Notes: generated by a model not told the origin, from the sequence alone. A DNA stretch of 64,000 bases from Sphingomonas naphthae (GCF_028607085.1 NZ_CP117411.1:372001-436000); one strand, 5' to 3'. Shown: positions 7,745-19,093, counted from the first letter of the stretch. Numbers and translations: made by a program.

Positions 7745-8655
7745 AGCGCCTCTTCCACGATCCGCTGGACCAGATCGGCGTAGCTGAGCCCAATGTGGCG
7801 CGCCTGTTCGGGGACGAGGCTGAGCGGTGTCATCCCCGGCTGGGTGTTGACTTCGAGCAGGAACAGCCCGGCCTCGCCCAGCTCGTCGTCCCAGCGGAAA
7901 TCGGATCGGCTGGTGCCCTTGCAGCCCAGCACATGATGCGCCTTCAACGCCATCGCCATCGCCGAGGAGGCGATCTCCGGCGGGATCTGCGCGGGGCAGA
8001 TGTGGACGGTGAGGCCATCGGTATATTTGCTGTCGTAATCGTAGAAGCCGCTCTTGGGCTTCAGCTCGGTCACCGCCAGCGCGCGATCGCCCAGCACCGC
8101 GACGGTCAGTTCGCGGCCCTTGATGAAGGGTTCGGCCAGCAGATTGTCGAATTCCTGCCACGGCCCCACGACATCGCGGCCGATCGGCTGGCCGTAATTC
8201 CCCTCGGCGGTGACGATCGCCACGCCGACCGAGGAACCTTCGTTGACGGGTTTCAGCACATAGGGGCGCGGCAGCGGATCGGCGCTGTGCAGGCTTTCCG
8301 ACGCGACCATCAGCCCGGTGGGCATACGGATGCCGTGCGGCACCAGCTCGTTCTTGGTCAGCTGCTTGTCGATCGCGATGACGGAGGTGGCGAGGCCCGA
8401 ATGGGTATATTTCAGCCCCATCAGGTCGAGCATTCCCTGCACCGTGCCATCCTCGCCGGGGCAACCGTGCAGCGCGTTGAACACCACATCGGGCGCCGCC
8501 TCGGCCAGCCGCGCGGCGACGTGCCGGTCCATATCTATCCGGGTGACGCGGTGGCCGAGCGATTCCAGCGCGTCGGCCACGCCATTGCCGGAGGTGAGCG
8601 AGACCTCCCGTTCAGAGGACCAGCCGCCCATGAGGACGGCGACGTGGAGGCTCAT
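7741..8655 (-). CDS. ddl: D-alanine--D-alanine ligase
   Basis: A 304-residue ATP-grasp enzyme that joins two D-alanines for the peptidoglycan stem. MGGWSSEREVSLTSG at the N-terminus is the Ddl substrate-binding signature with the catalytic Glu and Ser. VLKPVNEGSSVGV (about residues 130-142) is the ATP-binding loop. FRWDDELGEAGLFLLEVNTQPGMT (start about 245) holds the metal-binding Glu/Asn set. Length is normal for the family. An R4 repeat separates it from murB upstream, one of two interruptions in an otherwise overlapping operon. Confidence 0.95.
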   Translation of the reverse strand: MSLHVAVLMGGWSSEREVSLTSGNGVADALESLGHRVTRIDMDRHVAARLAEAAPDVVFNALHGCPGEDGTVQGMLDLMGLKYTHSGLATSVIAIDKQLTKNELVPHGIRMPTGLMVASESLHSADPLPRPYVLKPVNEGSSVGVAIVTAEGNYGQPIGRDVVGPWQEFDNLLAEPFIKGRELTVAVLGDRALAVTELKPKSGFYDYDSKYTDGLTVHICPAQIPPEIASSAMAMALKAHHVLGCKGTSRSDFRWDDELGEAGLFLLEVNTQPGMTPLSLVPEQARHIGLSYADLVQRIVEEAL

Positions 8656-8659
8656 CGAT

Positions 8660-8791
8660 TCCTCCCCAGCTTGCTGGGGAGGGGGACCGCCCGAAGGGCG
8701 GTGGAGGGGGCGACGGCGGAGCCGGCGCTGGCGCGCCGCCCCTCCACCATCCTGCGGATGGTCCCCCTCCCCATGCTGCGCATAGGGAGGA
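8660..8791. repeat. R4 palindromic repeat, copy 2
   Basis: Opens with CCTCCCCAGCTTGCTGGGG and GGGACCGCCCGAAGGGCGGT, and closes with CCTGCGGATGGTCCCCC and a CCCCATGCTGCGCATAGGG-type end. It fills the whole ddl-murB gap, so in this operon it is transcribed as a folded RNA spacer between two coding regions. Confidence 0.8.
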
Positions 8792-9724
8792 TCATACGAC
8801 CCCCACCCGCTGAATTTCCCACTCCAATGTCACGCCCGATTGCGCCTTCACTCTGTCTCGCACTTCTTCGCCCAGCGCCTCGATCTCGGCCGACGATGCG
8901 GTGCCGAGGTTGAGGAGGAAATTGGTATGTTTCTCCGAAACCTGCGCGTCGCCCCGCCGCAGGCCCCGGCAGCCGGCGGCGTCGATCAGCGCCCAGGCCT
9001 TGTGACCGTCCGGGTTCTTGAAGGTCGATCCGCCGGTGCGGCTGCGCAGCGGCTGGCTGGCTTCGCGCTCGGCGGCGATGCGGTCCATTTCGGCCGAGAT
9101 GGCCGCCTTGTCGCCGGGCGTGCCCCGGAACACGGCTTCGACGACGATCGCGCCGGCCGGCACCTCCGAATGGCGATAGGTATAGCCCAGCCGCGCGGCT
9201 TCCCACGTTTCGATCGTGCCGTCGCGCAGGACGACCGTCGCTTCGACCAGGATGTCGCGCGCGTCGCGGCCATAGGCGCCCGCGTTCATCCGCACCGCGC
9301 CGCCGACCGTGCCGGGGATGCCGCGCAGGAATTCAAGCCCCGCGATCCCCGCGTCGCGCGCCGCGCTGGCGACGGTGATGCCCATCGCCGCCCCGCCCGC
9401 GCGGACGAGATCGCCCTCGATTGAAACCTTGGCGAACGCCTTGGGCAAGCGCACCACCACGCCCGGCACGCCGCCGTCCCGCACGATCAGGTTCGATCCC
9501 ACGCCCACCGGCATCACCGGCACGGCGGGGTCGAGCGCGCGGAGGAAATCGGACAGATCGGCCACGTCGGCCGGGCGGAGCAGCCATTCGGCCGGGCCGC
9601 CGGTGCGGAACCAGATGAAGTCCGCCAGACTCGCGCCCGCCTCGATCCGGCCACGCACAAGCGCGCCGGGCGCGAGGCGCCCGGCGTCGTCCGAGAGGAG
9701 GGAAGGGGCGGGCGCGGCCGTCAC
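8792..9724 (-). CDS. murB: UDP-N-acetylenolpyruvoylglucosamine reductase
   Basis: 310 residues. It reduces UDP-GlcNAc-enolpyruvate to UDP-MurNAc with NADPH and [19 protein letters not shown] and [17 protein letters not shown] (about residues 35-85) are the FAD-binding elements. [11 protein letters not shown] and the Ser-containing [13 protein letters not shown] (about 228-240) supply the proton donor, and WEIQRVG closes the C-terminus as in type II MurB. GTG at 9724 overlaps the stop of the upstream 66-aa ORF (GTGA). Confidence 0.95.
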   Translation of the reverse strand: MTAAPAPSLLSDDAGRLAPGALVRGRIEAGASLADFIWFRTGGPAEWLLRPADVADLSDFLRALDPAVPVMPVGVGSNLIVRDGGVPGVVVRLPKAFAKVSIEGDLVRAGGAAMGITVASAARDAGIAGLEFLRGIPGTVGGAVRMNAGAYGRDARDILVEATVVLRDGTIETWEAARLGYTYRHSEVPAGAIVVEAVFRGTPGDKAAISAEMDRIAAEREASQPLRSRTGGSTFKNPDGHKAWALIDAAGCRGLRRGDAQVSEKHTNFLLNLGTASSAEIEALGEEVRDRVKAQSGVTLEWEIQRVGVV

Positions 9725-9921
9725 TTGGCGCGGACGCCCCAGAGGCTGGCCCAGCTCTCATAGGCCTTCATGTTGGCGGCCATCGCCGATTGCGCGGCCT
9801 GCTGCGCCGACACCATGTCGCCGGCGCTCGTCATCGCCTTCTGCGCCCATTCGAGCTGCTGCTTCTGGAAGTCGATGGCCTGTTGCTGGAGCTTGATCCA
9901 GGGCGTGAAGAAATCGATCAT
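9721..9921 (-). CDS. Small helical ORF embedded between murC and murB
   Basis: 66 codons from ATG (9921), which overlaps the murC stop as ATGA, to a TGA that overlaps the murB GTG start. That places it squarely in the translational relay of the operon. The product begins [20 protein letters not shown] and is predicted to be almost wholly alpha-helical. Gln/Ala/Met-rich heptads and an aromatic N-terminus resemble phasin-like or membrane-skimming helices. It has no cysteines or transmembrane helix. I do not recognise a named family. Its codon use matches its neighbours. Confidence 0.75.
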   Translation of the reverse strand: MIDFFTPWIKLQQQAIDFQKQQLEWAQKAMTSAGDMVSAQQAAQSAMAANMKAYESWASLWGVRAK

Positions 9922-11333
9922 GCGCTCACCTTCCGTGTTTCGCCGATCGCCTCGGCCAGCCCCGCCGCCCACTTCGTGATATCGCCCGCGCCGAGACAGA
10001 TGACCATGTCGCCCGGCTGGCCGATATCGGCCAGCGCCGTCGCCAGCGCCTCGGGCCCCGAAATCTCCTGCGCCGAGCGGTGCCCGCGCATCTTGAGACC
10101 GGAGACGAGCGCCGCCGCGTCGATGCCCTCGATCGGCTGCTCGCCCGCCGGATAGACCGGGGCGACATAGACGATGTCGGCATCGTTGAAGGCCGATTGG
10201 AAGTCCGCCATCAGATCGCGCAGGCGGGTGAAGCGGTGCGGCTGGACGACCGCGATGACCCGGTTCTCGACCCCCTCGCGCGCCGCCGACAGCACCGCGC
10301 GAATCTCGACCGGATGGTGGCCGTAATCGTCGATCACCGTCATCCCGCCGACTTCGCCGACCTTTGTGAAGCGGCGCTTGACCCCACCGAACTTGGCGAA
10401 GCCGGTCTGGATCACGTCGTCGGGCACGCCCATTTCCAGCGCCACGCCGATCGCGGCGAGCGCGTTCTGGACGTTATGGCGGCCGGGCATGGGCAGCTCG
10501 ATCCCCTCGATCGATCGGCTGCTGCCGTCGCGCTGGCGCACGATCGTCTCGAAGCGGTTGCCGCCGGGGATCGGTGTGACGTTGACGCCGCGCACGTCGG
10601 CCTGCGCCGAGAAACCGTAGGTCACCACGCGGCGGTCGCGGACGCGCGGGATCAGCGCCTGCACTTCCGGGTGATCGAGACAGAGCAGGGCCGCGCCGTA
10701 GAAGGGGACGTTCTCGACGAACTCGACGAACGCGTCCTTCACCTTCTCGAAGTCGCCGTAATGATCGAGATGCTCGGGATCGATGTTGGTGACGATGGCG
10801 TAGGTGCCGTCGAGCCGCAGGAAGCTGCCGTCGCTCTCGTCCGCCTCGACTACCATCCAGTCGGACGCGCCCAATCGCGCGTTGGAACCATAGCTGTTGA
10901 TGATCCCGCCGTTGATGACGGTCGGGTCCACCCCACCCGCGTCGAGCAGCGCGGCCACCATCGAGGTGGTGGTCGTCTTGCCGTGGGTGCCGGCCACCGC
11001 GACGGTGGATTTCAGGCGCATCAGTTCGGCCAGCATCTCGGCGCGGCGGACGACGGGGACGCGGCTTTCCAGCGCAAGCTCCACCTCCGGGTTGCCGCGC
11101 TTGATCGCGGTGGAGGTGACCACCACGGCGGCGTCGCCCAGATTCTCCGCCTTGTGGCCGATCGCGACGGGGATGCCGCGCTTGCGAAGCCCCTCGATCA
11201 CATAGCCTTCGGCCACGTCCGAGCCCTGCACCTTGTAGCCCAGATTGTGCATCACCTCGGCGATGCCCGACATGCCGATCCCGCCGATGCCGATGAAATG
11301 GATGGTTCCGATGTCGGTGGCGACGCCCTTCAC
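9918..11333 (-). CDS. murC: UDP-N-acetylmuramate--L-alanine ligase
   Basis: A 471-residue Mur ligase that adds the first L-Ala to UDP-MurNAc. [16 protein letters not shown] is the Rossmann N-domain signature specific to Mur[16 protein letters not shown] (about residues 110-124) is the P-loop. [18 protein letters not shown] and [15 protein letters not shown] (about 340) are central- and C-domain motifs, with the DDYGHHP signature. GTG at 11333 overlaps the murG stop (GTGA). Confidence 0.96.
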   Translation of the reverse strand: MKGVATDIGTIHFIGIGGIGMSGIAEVMHNLGYKVQGSDVAEGYVIEGLRKRGIPVAIGHKAENLGDAAVVVTSTAIKRGNPEVELALESRVPVVRRAEMLAELMRLKSTVAVAGTHGKTTTTSMVAALLDAGGVDPTVINGGIINSYGSNARLGASDWMVVEADESDGSFLRLDGTYAIVTNIDPEHLDHYGDFEKVKDAFVEFVENVPFYGAALLCLDHPEVQALIPRVRDRRVVTYGFSAQADVRGVNVTPIPGGNRFETIVRQRDGSSRSIEGIELPMPGRHNVQNALAAIGVALEMGVPDDVIQTGFAKFGGVKRRFTKVGEVGGMTVIDDYGHHPVEIRAVLSAAREGVENRVIAVVQPHRFTRLRDLMADFQSAFNDADIVYVAPVYPAGEQPIEGIDAAALVSGLKMRGHRSAQEISGPEALATALADIGQPGDMVICLGAGDITKWAAGLAEAIGETRKVSA

Positions 11334-12514
11334 GCAAACGCTCCCTGCGGCGCCGGCTCGAAGCCCTGCGCGGGTTGAAAATCGACGCCCGGCGTGTGGC
11401 CGAGCCCCTCGACCAGATCGGCCAGATCCTGCGTGGCGTGCGGCCGGCCGACGGCGCGGGCGCGGCTGGCGGCCACGATCAGCCCTTCGGGATCGTCGGC
11501 CAGCCCCTGCATCTGGCGGCACAGCTCCTGCGGCGTGAACGCCGTCTGCGCCACGGCGCGGGCGCCGCCCGAATCCGCCATCTCGCGGGCGTTGACGGTC
11601 TGGTGGTCGTCCATCGCGGAGGGGAGCGGGATCAAGATCGCGGGCCGGCCGGCCACGGTCAGCTCGGCGATGGTCGAGGCGCCGGCGCGGGCGATCACGA
11701 CATGGCTCCACGCCAGCCGCTCGGGCAGGTCGGGAATGTAGGTCGCGAGATCGGCGGGGATGCCGAGGAAGGCATATTTGGCGCGCACCTGCTCGATATC
11801 CTCGGGCCGGCATTGCTGCGTCACCTGAAGGCGCTGGCGCAGCGCCGGGGGCAGCAGGCCGAGCCCCTCGGGCACCACGTCCGACAGGATCGATGCGCCC
11901 TGGCTGCCGCCGGTCACCAGCACGCGGAACGGGCCATCGGCCGAAAGCGCGGGGAAGGGCTTGTTGCCGATGTCCTTCACGATCTCCCGCACCGGATTGC
12001 CGACGAGGTGGACCTTGGGCTGATATTTGGCCTTCAGCCGCTCGACGTTCGGATAAGCGGTGGCGACCGCGTCGACCCGGCGGGCGAGGTAGCGGTTGAC
12101 CCGGCCCAGCACGGCGTTCTGCTCGTGGATCGCGGTCGGGATGCCGTCCGCCAGCGCGCCGAGCAGGGCGGGGAGGGCGGGGTAGCCGCCGAAGCCGATC
12201 ACCGCCGAGGGCTTGAACGTCTCGTACAGCCGGCGCGACATGGCGCGGCCCTGCCAGATCTGGCGCGCCGCCTTGAGGATACCCAGCGGCCCGCCGCCGC
12301 CGCGCCCGGCGGGCAGCACATGGGTCTGCACGCCATCGAACAGGCCGGGGATGCGCGCGCCGCGCTCGTCCGTCACCAGCGCGCAGAAATGGCCGCGCTC
12401 CATCAATTCGCCCGCCAGCGCATGGGCCGGCACCATATGGCCGCCCGTCCCGCCGGCGGCGAGGACGAAGTGACGACGGACGACAGGCACACCACCGTTC
12501 AACGGCCGCTCCAT
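11330..12514 (-). CDS. murG: Lipid II synthase MurG
   Basis: A 394-residue GT28 glycosyltransferase that transfers GlcNAc to lipid I on the inner face of the membrane. [19 protein letters not shown] is the first G-loop. [18 protein letters not shown] (about residue 190) is the third, and [22 protein letters not shown] (start about 260) is the UDP-GlcNAc-binding motif. The ATG start at 12514 lies 16 nt inside the ftsW frame; a GTG nearer the core (12490) is an alternative. Confidence 0.95.
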   Translation of the reverse strand: MERPLNGGVPVVRRHFVLAAGGTGGHMVPAHALAGELMERGHFCALVTDERGARIPGLFDGVQTHVLPAGRGGGGPLGILKAARQIWQGRAMSRRLYETFKPSAVIGFGGYPALPALLGALADGIPTAIHEQNAVLGRVNRYLARRVDAVATAYPNVERLKAKYQPKVHLVGNPVREIVKDIGNKPFPALSADGPFRVLVTGGSQGASILSDVVPEGLGLLPPALRQRLQVTQQCRPEDIEQVRAKYAFLGIPADLATYIPDLPERLAWSHVVIARAGASTIAELTVAGRPAILIPLPSAMDDHQTVNAREMADSGGARAVAQTAFTPQELCRQMQGLADDPEGLIVAASRARAVGRPHATQDLADLVEGLGHTPGVDFQPAQGFEPAPQGAFA

Positions 12515-13728
12515 TTCACGACATAAGGCGAGCGTTTCAGATAGGGGTTCTGGCGGGTGAAGGCCAGCAGCAGCCCGAAGCCGATCGACAGCGCCAGCAT
12601 CGACGAGCCGCCATAGGAGATGAACGGCAGGGTCATGCCCTTCGACGGGGCGAGCTGGACGTTCACCATCATGTTGATGATCGCCTGGAAGCCGAACTGG
12701 CAGACGAGGCCGGCCGACGCGAGCAGGGTGAAATCATCCTCCTCGTTCAAGAGCTTCACGAACACGCGGACGACGATCGCGAGATAGATGCAGGCGATGG
12801 CGACGCAGGCGATCAGCCCGAATTCCTCGCCGATCACCGAGAAGATGTAATCGGTATGCGCTTCGGGCAGGCGGAACTTCATCGTGCCCGCGCCCGGCCC
12901 GCGCCCGATCAGCCCGCCGTTGGTGAGCGTCGCATGGGCGCTGTCGGTCTGGTAGGTGTCGCCCTTGCCGTGGAGGAAACCGTCGATGCGGATGCGCGCG
13001 ACCGAATAGAAGAGATAGGCGCATACCACCCCGGTCGCCCCGAGCGCGCCGAGCGCGCCCAGCAGCTTGATCGGCGCGCCCGACAGGGTGAGGAGCGTCA
13101 CCCACACCGCGCAGAAAATCACCGTCTGGCCGAAATCGGGCTGCTTCATCAGCAGCGCCGCCACGACCAGCAGGATGCCCGCCGAAATCCACGACACGGG
13201 CAGTTTCTCATCCTTCACGCGCAGCGACAGCAGCCAGGCGAAGGTGACGGTGAGGAGGGGTTTCAGGAATTCTGATGGCTGCACCTGGATCGGGCCGAAC
13301 AATATCCACCGCTGCGCGCCATTCACCTCGAAGCCGAACAGCGGCACCGCGATCAGCATCAGCAGGAAGATCGCGCAGCCCGCCAGCGCGCCGCGCCGGG
13401 CAAGCGACTTGGGCAGCATCGACACGCCGATCATCACCGGCGTGGACAGGACGATCCACATGAGCTGGCGGTAGAAATAATAGAGCGGCGGCAAGGTAAG
13501 CGTCGCGCCCGAATAGCGTTGCGTCGAGGCCGGCGAGGCGGCGGCGACCGCGATCAGGCCGATGCCGATCAGCACGGTCACCAGCAGCAGCAGGACGCGA
13601 TCGATCTCCCAGAACCAGCGGCCCAGCGCGGTGCGGTCGGCGCGGCCGAGGCGCGCGCCGCGCCCGCGCAGCTGGCGGCGCTCGGCGGCGCGCTGGCGCG
13701 CCGGGGTCATGCGGGCCTCGGTCGTCAC
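12499..13728 (-). CDS. ftsW: Lipid II polymerase / SEDS protein FtsW
   Basis: About 409 residues with roughly ten transmembrane helices after a basic N-terminal tail. The SEDS glycosyltransferase polymerises lipid II together with Fts[22 protein letters not shown] is the conserved extracellular loop. [17 protein letters not shown] carries the family Glu/Asp region, and [18 protein letters not shown] marks the C-terminal SEDS signature. The start taken is GTG 13728, overlapping the murD stop; ATG at 13710 would shorten it by six residues. Confidence 0.95.
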   Translation of the reverse strand: MTTEARMTPARQRAAERRQLRGRGARLGRADRTALGRWFWEIDRVLLLLVTVLIGIGLIAVAAASPASTQRYSGATLTLPPLYYFYRQLMWIVLSTPVMIGVSMLPKSLARRGALAGCAIFLLMLIAVPLFGFEVNGAQRWILFGPIQVQPSEFLKPLLTVTFAWLLSLRVKDEKLPVSWISAGILLVVAALLMKQPDFGQTVIFCAVWVTLLTLSGAPIKLLGALGALGATGVVCAYLFYSVARIRIDGFLHGKGDTYQTDSAHATLTNGGLIGRGPGAGTMKFRLPEAHTDYIFSVIGEEFGLIACVAIACIYLAIVVRVFVKLLNEEDDFTLLASAGLVCQFGFQAIINMMVNVQLAPSKGMTLPFISYGGSSMLALSIGFGLLLAFTRQNPYLKRSPYVVKWSGR

Positions 13729-15074
13729 GGGGCCGGTGCCTCGCGGGGGGCGTCCATCAGCCGCGCGACGGCGACGCGGAAGGCGGCGCCGCGATGCTCG
13801 TAATCCCGATATTGATCGAACGAGGCGCAGGCGGGGGAGAGCATCACCACCTCGCCGGGCCGCGCCGCCTCGGCCGCCGCCTCGATCGCGGCGTCGAGCG
13901 TGTGGCATTCGTCCACCGGCACCTTGCCCGCCAGCAGCCGGGCGAACATCGCCCCGGCATCGCCGATCGTATAGGCCGCGCGGACATGATCGAAATGGGG
14001 CTCGCAGGCGTCCAGCTCGGCCGTCTTGGCGACCCCGCCCAGGATCCAGTGGATGCCCTTGTAGGCGGCGAGCGCGGGGGCGACCGACGTGGCGTTGGTC
14101 GCCTTGCTGTCGTTGACGTAGAGGACGCCATCGATCTGCGCGACCCGCTCCATACGGTGGGGCAGGCCGGGATAGGTGGCGAGGCCGGCGGCGATCGCGG
14201 CCTCGGGCACGTCGAGCGCGCGGCAGGCTTCGATGGCGGCGGCGGCGTTCTGCGCGTTGTGCGGGCCTTGCAGCGCCGGCCACGCCTGCTGGCCCGCCGC
14301 ATCCGCGCCGCGCACCAGCGAGAGGTGGCCGGAGCCATCGCGGCGGGTGCGCTCGTTGACTGCGATCAGGCGGGTCACGTCGTCGTCCACCACGATCACG
14401 GCCTCGTGGGCGACATCCTGCATGGTGAACAGGCGCGCCTTGGCGGCGGCATAACCGGCGAAGCCCGCGTCATAGCGGTCGAGATGGTCGGGCGTGATGT
14501 TGAGCAGCACCGCCACGTCGCAATCGAGGCTGAAACTCAGGTCGATCTGGTAGCTCGACAGTTCCAGCACATAGATGCCGCCCGCCGCCAGCGGTTCCTG
14601 CCCCAATATGGGCAGGCCGATGTTGCCACCCAGCCGCGCGTCATAGCCCGCGCTTTCGAGAATGTGGTGGATCAGCGCCGTCGTGGTCGATTTGCCGTTG
14701 GTGCCGGTGATGCCGACGATGCGGTGGGCTGGCAGGTCGGGCCGGGCCTGCGAGAACAGTTCGATATCGCCGATCACCGGCACGCCCTGCGCGTCCGCGC
14801 GGGGCTTCAGCGGATGGCGGTTGAGCGGCACGCCCGGCGATACGACGATCGCGGTCATGCGGCGAAGATCGTCCCATGCGGTGAAGTCGGCGAGCATCAG
14901 CCGCGCGCCCTCGCTGGCGAACTCCGCCGCCAGCGCATCGACGGCGGCCTCGTTCGAATCCCACGCGACCACCTCGGCGCCGCTCGCCAGCAGCGCGCGC
15001 ACGGTCGCCAGCCCCGACCGGGCGAGGCCGAGGACGCCGTAGCGCCGCCCCGCGAAGGCCGGGCTGACGATCAC
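13725..15074 (-). CDS. murD: UDP-N-acetylmuramoylalanine--D-glutamate ligase
   Basis: A 449-residue Mur ligase adding D-Glu to UDP-MurNAc-L-Ala. [21 protein letters not shown] is the N-terminal nucleotide-substrate domain. [17 protein letters not shown] (about residues 118-134) is the ATP P-loop. [11 protein letters not shown] and [17 protein letters not shown] mark the central and C-terminal domains, the latter with the lysine that positions the substrate. GTG at 15074 overlaps the mraY stop (GTGA). Confidence 0.96.
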   Translation of the reverse strand: MIVSPAFAGRRYGVLGLARSGLATVRALLASGAEVVAWDSNEAAVDALAAEFASEGARLMLADFTAWDDLRRMTAIVVSPGVPLNRHPLKPRADAQGVPVIGDIELFSQARPDLPAHRIVGITGTNGKSTTTALIHHILESAGYDARLGGNIGLPILGQEPLAAGGIYVLELSSYQIDLSFSLDCDVAVLLNITPDHLDRYDAGFAGYAAAKARLFTMQDVAHEAVIVVDDDVTRLIAVNERTRRDGSGHLSLVRGADAAGQQAWPALQGPHNAQNAAAAIEACRALDVPEAAIAAGLATYPGLPHRMERVAQIDGVLYVNDSKATNATSVAPALAAYKGIHWILGGVAKTAELDACEPHFDHVRAAYTIGDAGAMFARLLAGKVPVDECHTLDAAIEAAAEAARPGEVVMLSPACASFDQYRDYEHRGAAFRVAVARLMDAPREAPAP

Positions 15075-16147
15075 CTGAGCTTGAGCGTGGCGAGCCCCGC
15101 CAGCGCCAGCACGAAGCTGATGATCCAGAAACGGATCACGACGGTCGGCTCGGACCAGCCGAGCTGCTCGAAATGGTGGTGGATCGGCGCCATGCGGAAG
15201 ATGCGCTTGCCCGTCCTCTTGTAGAAGAAGACCTGGAGGATAACAGACACGGTCTCCAGCACGAAGAGGCCGCCGACGATCAGCAGCACGATCTCGTGAT
15301 GCGCCACCACCGCGATCGTGCCCAGCGCGCCGCCGAGGGCGAGGCTGCCGGTATCGCCCATGAAGACGGCGGCGGGCGGGGCGTTGAACCACAGGAAGGC
15401 CAGGCCCCCGCCGATGATCGCGGCGGTCAGGATCACGAGATTGCCGGCGCCCGGAACGTGCGGGATGCCGAGGTACGCCGCGAACTTCGCGTTGCCGACC
15501 ATGTAGACGATCACGAAGAAGGCGAGGGACGCGATCACCACCGGCATGATGGCGAGCCCGTCGAGGCCGTCGGTCAGGTTCACCGCATTGCCGAAGCCGA
15601 CGATGATGAAGGCCGCGAACACCACGTAGAACGGCCCGAGATCGATCACCGGCCCGTTGTAGAAGGGCACGTACAGCTCGGTCGAGATCGCGCTGCCGTG
15701 GAGGATGATCCAGGCGGCGATGCCGGCGATGATGAATTCCAGCAACAGGCGGGTGCGCCCCTTCAGCCCGGCATGGTGGCGTTTCTTGACCTTGTCGTAA
15801 TCGTCCAGGAAACCGATCAGGCCGAAGCCCAGCGTTACCAGCAGGCAGGCCCAGGTGTAGCTGTTCGACAGGTCCATCCACAGCAGCACCGATGCGGTCA
15901 CGGCGGCCAGGATCATCAGCCCGCCCATGGTGGGCGTGCCGACCTTGGCGAGATGGGTCTGCGGCCCGTCGGCGCGGATCGGCTGGCCCTTGCCCTGCCG
16001 CACCCGCAGCCAGCCGATGAAGCGCGGGCCGATGATGAGGCCGATCGCCAGCGCCGTCACCGCCGCCGCGCCCGCGCGCAGGGTGATGTAGCGGATGAGG
16101 TTCAACAGGCCGGGAAAGCCGAGATGTTCGGCGAGGAGATAGAGCAT
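15071..16147 (-). CDS. mraY: Phospho-N-acetylmuramoyl-pentapeptide transferase
   Basis: A 358-residue polytopic enzyme with ten predicted helices, making lipid I from undecaprenyl phosphate and UDP-MurNAc-pentapeptide. It shows [28 protein letters not shown] with the paired aspartates, [10 protein letters not shown], and [15 protein letters not shown] at the C-terminal cytoplasmic loop. All are diagnostic MraY motifs and intact. ATG (16147) shares one nucleotide with the murF stop (TGATG). Confidence 0.97.
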   Translation of the reverse strand: MLYLLAEHLGFPGLLNLIRYITLRAGAAAVTALAIGLIIGPRFIGWLRVRQGKGQPIRADGPQTHLAKVGTPTMGGLMILAAVTASVLLWMDLSNSYTWACLLVTLGFGLIGFLDDYDKVKKRHHAGLKGRTRLLLEFIIAGIAAWIILHGSAISTELYVPFYNGPVIDLGPFYVVFAAFIIVGFGNAVNLTDGLDGLAIMPVVIASLAFFVIVYMVGNAKFAAYLGIPHVPGAGNLVILTAAIIGGGLAFLWFNAPPAAVFMGDTGSLALGGALGTIAVVAHHEIVLLIVGGLFVLETVSVILQVFFYKRTGKRIFRMAPIHHHFEQLGWSEPTVVIRFWIISFVLALAGLATLKLR

Positions 16148-17514
16148 CAGCAGTCTTCCGGGGCGAGCGCGGCGACCACGCGGCTCAAGCCCATTGAGTT
16201 CGATCCCTTGACCAGCACCGCGTCACCGGGGGCCAACATCGCCTTGAGCGCCTCGATGGCGCGCGCAGCGTCGGGCACATGCGCGAAATCGGCGCGGCCC
16301 TCAAGGGCTTCGGCGAGCGCCGCCATATTCTCGCCGACGAGGATCGCGGTCGAGACGCCGGCGGCGGCGAGCGGTGCGGCGAGCGCCGCGTGGAAGGCGG
16401 GGCTCTCCTCGCCCAATTCCTTCATGTCGCCCAGTACGGCGATGCGCCGGCCGGGGGTGCGGCCGAGAACGGCGAGCGTGGCCGCCATCGAGGCGGGGTT
16501 GGCGTTGTAGCTTTCGTCGATCAGCAGCGCCTCGCCGCTGGCGATCGGCACATGCAGCCGCCGGCCGCGCCCCGGCAGGCCGGGCAGTTCGGCGAGCGCC
16601 AGCCCGGCGGCGGCGAGATCGCCCCCCACCGCCTGCACCGCGCCCAGCACCGCCATCGCATTGGCCAGCCAATGGTCGCCGGGCGGGGCGAGGGTGAAGG
16701 TCAGCTCGATCTCGCCGACCCTGGCCGAGACGAGCGTGCCCTTGTCGGTCGTGTGCTGGTAATCGGGATGGACGTCGGCCTCTTTCGACAGGCCGAAGGT
16801 GACGATGCGCGCGGCATAGGGCTCGGCGGCGGCGATCAGCCGGTCGCGGTGCGCGCTGTCATAAGGGACCAGCGCGACGCCGCCCGGCTCCAGCCCGGCG
16901 AAGATCTCGCCCTTGGCATCGGCGATCTCTTCGTCGCTGGCGAAGAAGGCGCGGTGCGCCGGGGCGATGGCGGTGACGATCGCGACGTGCGGGCGGACCA
17001 ATTGGGTCAGCTGCGCCAGCTCGCCGGCATGGTTCATCCCCATCTCGAAGATGCCGAAGCGCGTGTCGGCGGCCATCCGCGACAGGCTGAGCGGCACGCC
17101 GACATGGTTGTTGTAGCTCTTGAGGCTGCGATGCGCGCGGCCCGGCGCGGTGCGATCGAGGCAGGCGAACAGCGCCTCCTTGGTGCCCGTCTTGCCGACC
17201 GATCCGGTGACGCCGATGATTCGCGCGGCGGTGCGGGCACGGGCGGCGGCGCCGAGCGCATCGAGCGCGGCGGTGGTGTCGGCGACGCGGACGTGCGGGC
17301 CATCGACGGGGTCGGAGACAAGGACGGCGGCGGCGCCTTGCGCGAAGGCCTGGCCGACGAAGCGGTGGCCGTCGGTGCTCTCGCCTTTGAGCGCCACGAA
17401 CAGGTCGCCGGGGCCGACCTCACGGGAATCGTAAGCGACGCCGGTGGCGGTGAAGTCGGTGGAGACTGTGCCGGCGGTGGCGGTGGCGATGGCCTGTGAT
17501 GTCCAAAGACTCAT
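16147..17514 (-). CDS. murF: UDP-MurNAc-tripeptide--D-Ala-D-Ala ligase
   Basis: 455 residues; adds the D-Ala-D-Ala dipeptide made by Ddl. The N-domain reads [37 protein letters not shown] (about residues 100-116) is the P-loop, and [14 protein letters not shown] is the central-domain signature of Mur[14 protein letters not shown] (about 315) is the C-terminal motif. ATG at 17514 is followed upstream by an R4 repeat that fills the murE-murF gap. Confidence 0.95.
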   Translation of the reverse strand: MSLWTSQAIATATAGTVSTDFTATGVAYDSREVGPGDLFVALKGESTDGHRFVGQAFAQGAAAVLVSDPVDGPHVRVADTTAALDALGAAARARTAARIIGVTGSVGKTGTKEALFACLDRTAPGRAHRSLKSYNNHVGVPLSLSRMAADTRFGIFEMGMNHAGELAQLTQLVRPHVAIVTAIAPAHRAFFASDEEIADAKGEIFAGLEPGGVALVPYDSAHRDRLIAAAEPYAARIVTFGLSKEADVHPDYQHTTDKGTLVSARVGEIELTFTLAPPGDHWLANAMAVLGAVQAVGGDLAAAGLALAELPGLPGRGRRLHVPIASGEALLIDESYNANPASMAATLAVLGRTPGRRIAVLGDMKELGEESPAFHAALAAPLAAAGVSTAILVGENMAALAEALEGRADFAHVPDAARAIEALKAMLAPGDAVLVKGSNSMGLSRVVAALAPEDC

Positions 17515-17518
17515 TCAA

Positions 17519-17627
17519 GCCCCTCCCCTTCAGGGGAGGGGTTGGGGTGGGGCAGTCCGGCTGGGATCGAGACAAGGAGGGCAGACTGCCCCACCCCCCG
17601 GCCCCCTCCCCTGAAGGGGAGGGGGAG
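17519..17627. repeat. R4 palindromic repeat, copy 3
   Basis: Terminal small palindromes CCCTCCCCTTCAGGGGAGGG (17521-17540) and about 17606-17626, with inner arms GGTGGGGCAGT/ACTGCCCCACC around a variable core. Located between murE and murF inside the dcw operon, so it is transcribed and should fold as a long hairpin. Confidence 0.8.
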
Positions 17628-17644
17628 AAGAAGAGCGATACCCC

Positions 17645-19090
17645 TCACGCCGCGCACTCCCGCGCCACGCTCACGTCATCGAACGGCAGCACCCGATCGC
17701 CCACGATCTGCCCCTGCTCATGCCCCTTGCCGGCGATCAGCACGATATCGTCCGCGCCGGCCTGCCCGATCGCGGCCGCGATGGCCGCGCGGCGGTCGCC
17801 GATCTCGGTGGCGTCCGGCGCGCCCGCCAGCACGTCGCGGCGGATCTGGGCGGCATCCTCGGTGCGGGGGTTGTCGTCGGTGACGATCACCACCTCGGCG
17901 CCCTTGGCGGCGATGGCGGCCATCTCGGGGCGCTTGCCCTTGTCGCGGTCGCCGCCCGCGCCGAACGCCACGATCAGCCGGGCGCGCGCATGGGGGCGCA
18001 GCGCGGCGATGGCGGCTTCCAGCCCGTCGGGCGTGTGGGCGTAATCGACATAGACCGGCGCGCCCGCCCGGCTGATGACCGCGCGCTCCAGCCGCCCGCG
18101 CACCGGCTGGACGCGGGCGAGGTTCGCGAAGGTCGCGGCGACATCGCCCCCCGTGGCGATGACGAGGCCGGCGGCGGTCAGCGCATTGGCGGCCTGATAG
18201 GCGCCGATCAGCGGCAGCTTCACCTGATGGGTGCGCCCCTCGGCCTCGATCGTCAGCGTCTGGCCGAGCTGGGTTGCCTCGCGGTCGACCAGCCTGAGCG
18301 TCTCGCCCTTGGTGCCGACCGTGATGAGGCCCAGCCCCCGCTCGCGCGCGAGTTCGGCGACGCGGGCGGAGACGGCGTCGTCGGCCCACACCACCGCCGT
18401 GCCGTCGCGATCGACGACTTCGGTGAAGAGGCGCAGCTTGGCCTCCAGATAGGCTTCCATCGTGACATGATAGTCGAGATGGTCGCGGCTGAGGTTGGTG
18501 AAGGCGCCGGCGCGCACCGGCAGCCCCTCGATGCGGAATTGCGACAGGCCATGGCTGGACGCCTCGAACGCGGCATGGCTCACCCCCTCGCGCGCGAGCC
18601 CCGCCATGTTGGCGAGGAAGGTCACCACGTCGGGCGTGGTCAGCCCGGTCGAGACCTGATCGTCGGCCGTGGTGACTCCGAGCGTGCCAATCGAGGCGGC
18701 GCTGTGCCCGGCCAGCCGCCACAGCTGGCGGGTCAGTTCGGCGGTCGATGTCTTACCGTTGGTGCCGGTGATCGCGACCGTCGTGGCGGGGAAGGGCTTG
18801 AAGAAGGCGGCCGCCAGCTTCGCGAAGGCGCGGCGCGGTTCGGCGTCGGCGATGTGCGGCGCGCCCGTCACCTGCGCCTCGGGCCGGGTCACGATCGCCG
18901 CGGCGCCGGCGGCGATGGCGGCGTCGATGAAATTCTCGCCATCGAACTTCAGCCCCCGGAAGGCGCCGAAGACGGTGCCGGGGGCCACCTTGCGATGATC
19001 GATCGCAAAGCCGGTGACACGGCCGTCGAGGGCGCCCCCGGTGGGAACGACCTCGATGCCTGCCGCCTCAACGAGATCGCCGAGACGCAT
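17645..19090 (-). CDS. murE: UDP-MurNAc-L-Ala-D-Glu--meso-diaminopimelate ligase
   Basis: A 481-residue Mur ligase. FAIDHRKVAPGTVFGAFRG is the N-terminal uridine-binding region. TVAITGTNGKTSTAEL (about residues 105-120) is the P-loop. NLSRDHLDYHVTMEAY carries the carbamylated-lysine vicinity. VTDDNPRTEDAAQI (about 410) contains DNPR, the signature of enzymes that take meso-diaminopimelate rather than lysine. Hence the cell wall is predicted to be the A1-gamma DAP type usual for Gram-negatives. Confidence 0.96.
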   Translation of the reverse strand: MRLGDLVEAAGIEVVPTGGALDGRVTGFAIDHRKVAPGTVFGAFRGLKFDGENFIDAAIAAGAAAIVTRPEAQVTGAPHIADAEPRRAFAKLAAAFFKPFPATTVAITGTNGKTSTAELTRQLWRLAGHSAASIGTLGVTTADDQVSTGLTTPDVVTFLANMAGLAREGVSHAAFEASSHGLSQFRIEGLPVRAGAFTNLSRDHLDYHVTMEAYLEAKLRLFTEVVDRDGTAVVWADDAVSARVAELARERGLGLITVGTKGETLRLVDREATQLGQTLTIEAEGRTHQVKLPLIGAYQAANALTAAGLVIATGGDVAATFANLARVQPVRGRLERAVISRAGAPVYVDYAHTPDGLEAAIAALRPHARARLIVAFGAGGDRDKGKRPEMAAIAAKGAEVVIVTDDNPRTEDAAQIRRDVLAGAPDATEIGDRRAAIAAAIGQAGADDIVLIAGKGHEQGQIVGDRVLPFDDVSVARECAA

Positions 19091-19093
19091 GGA

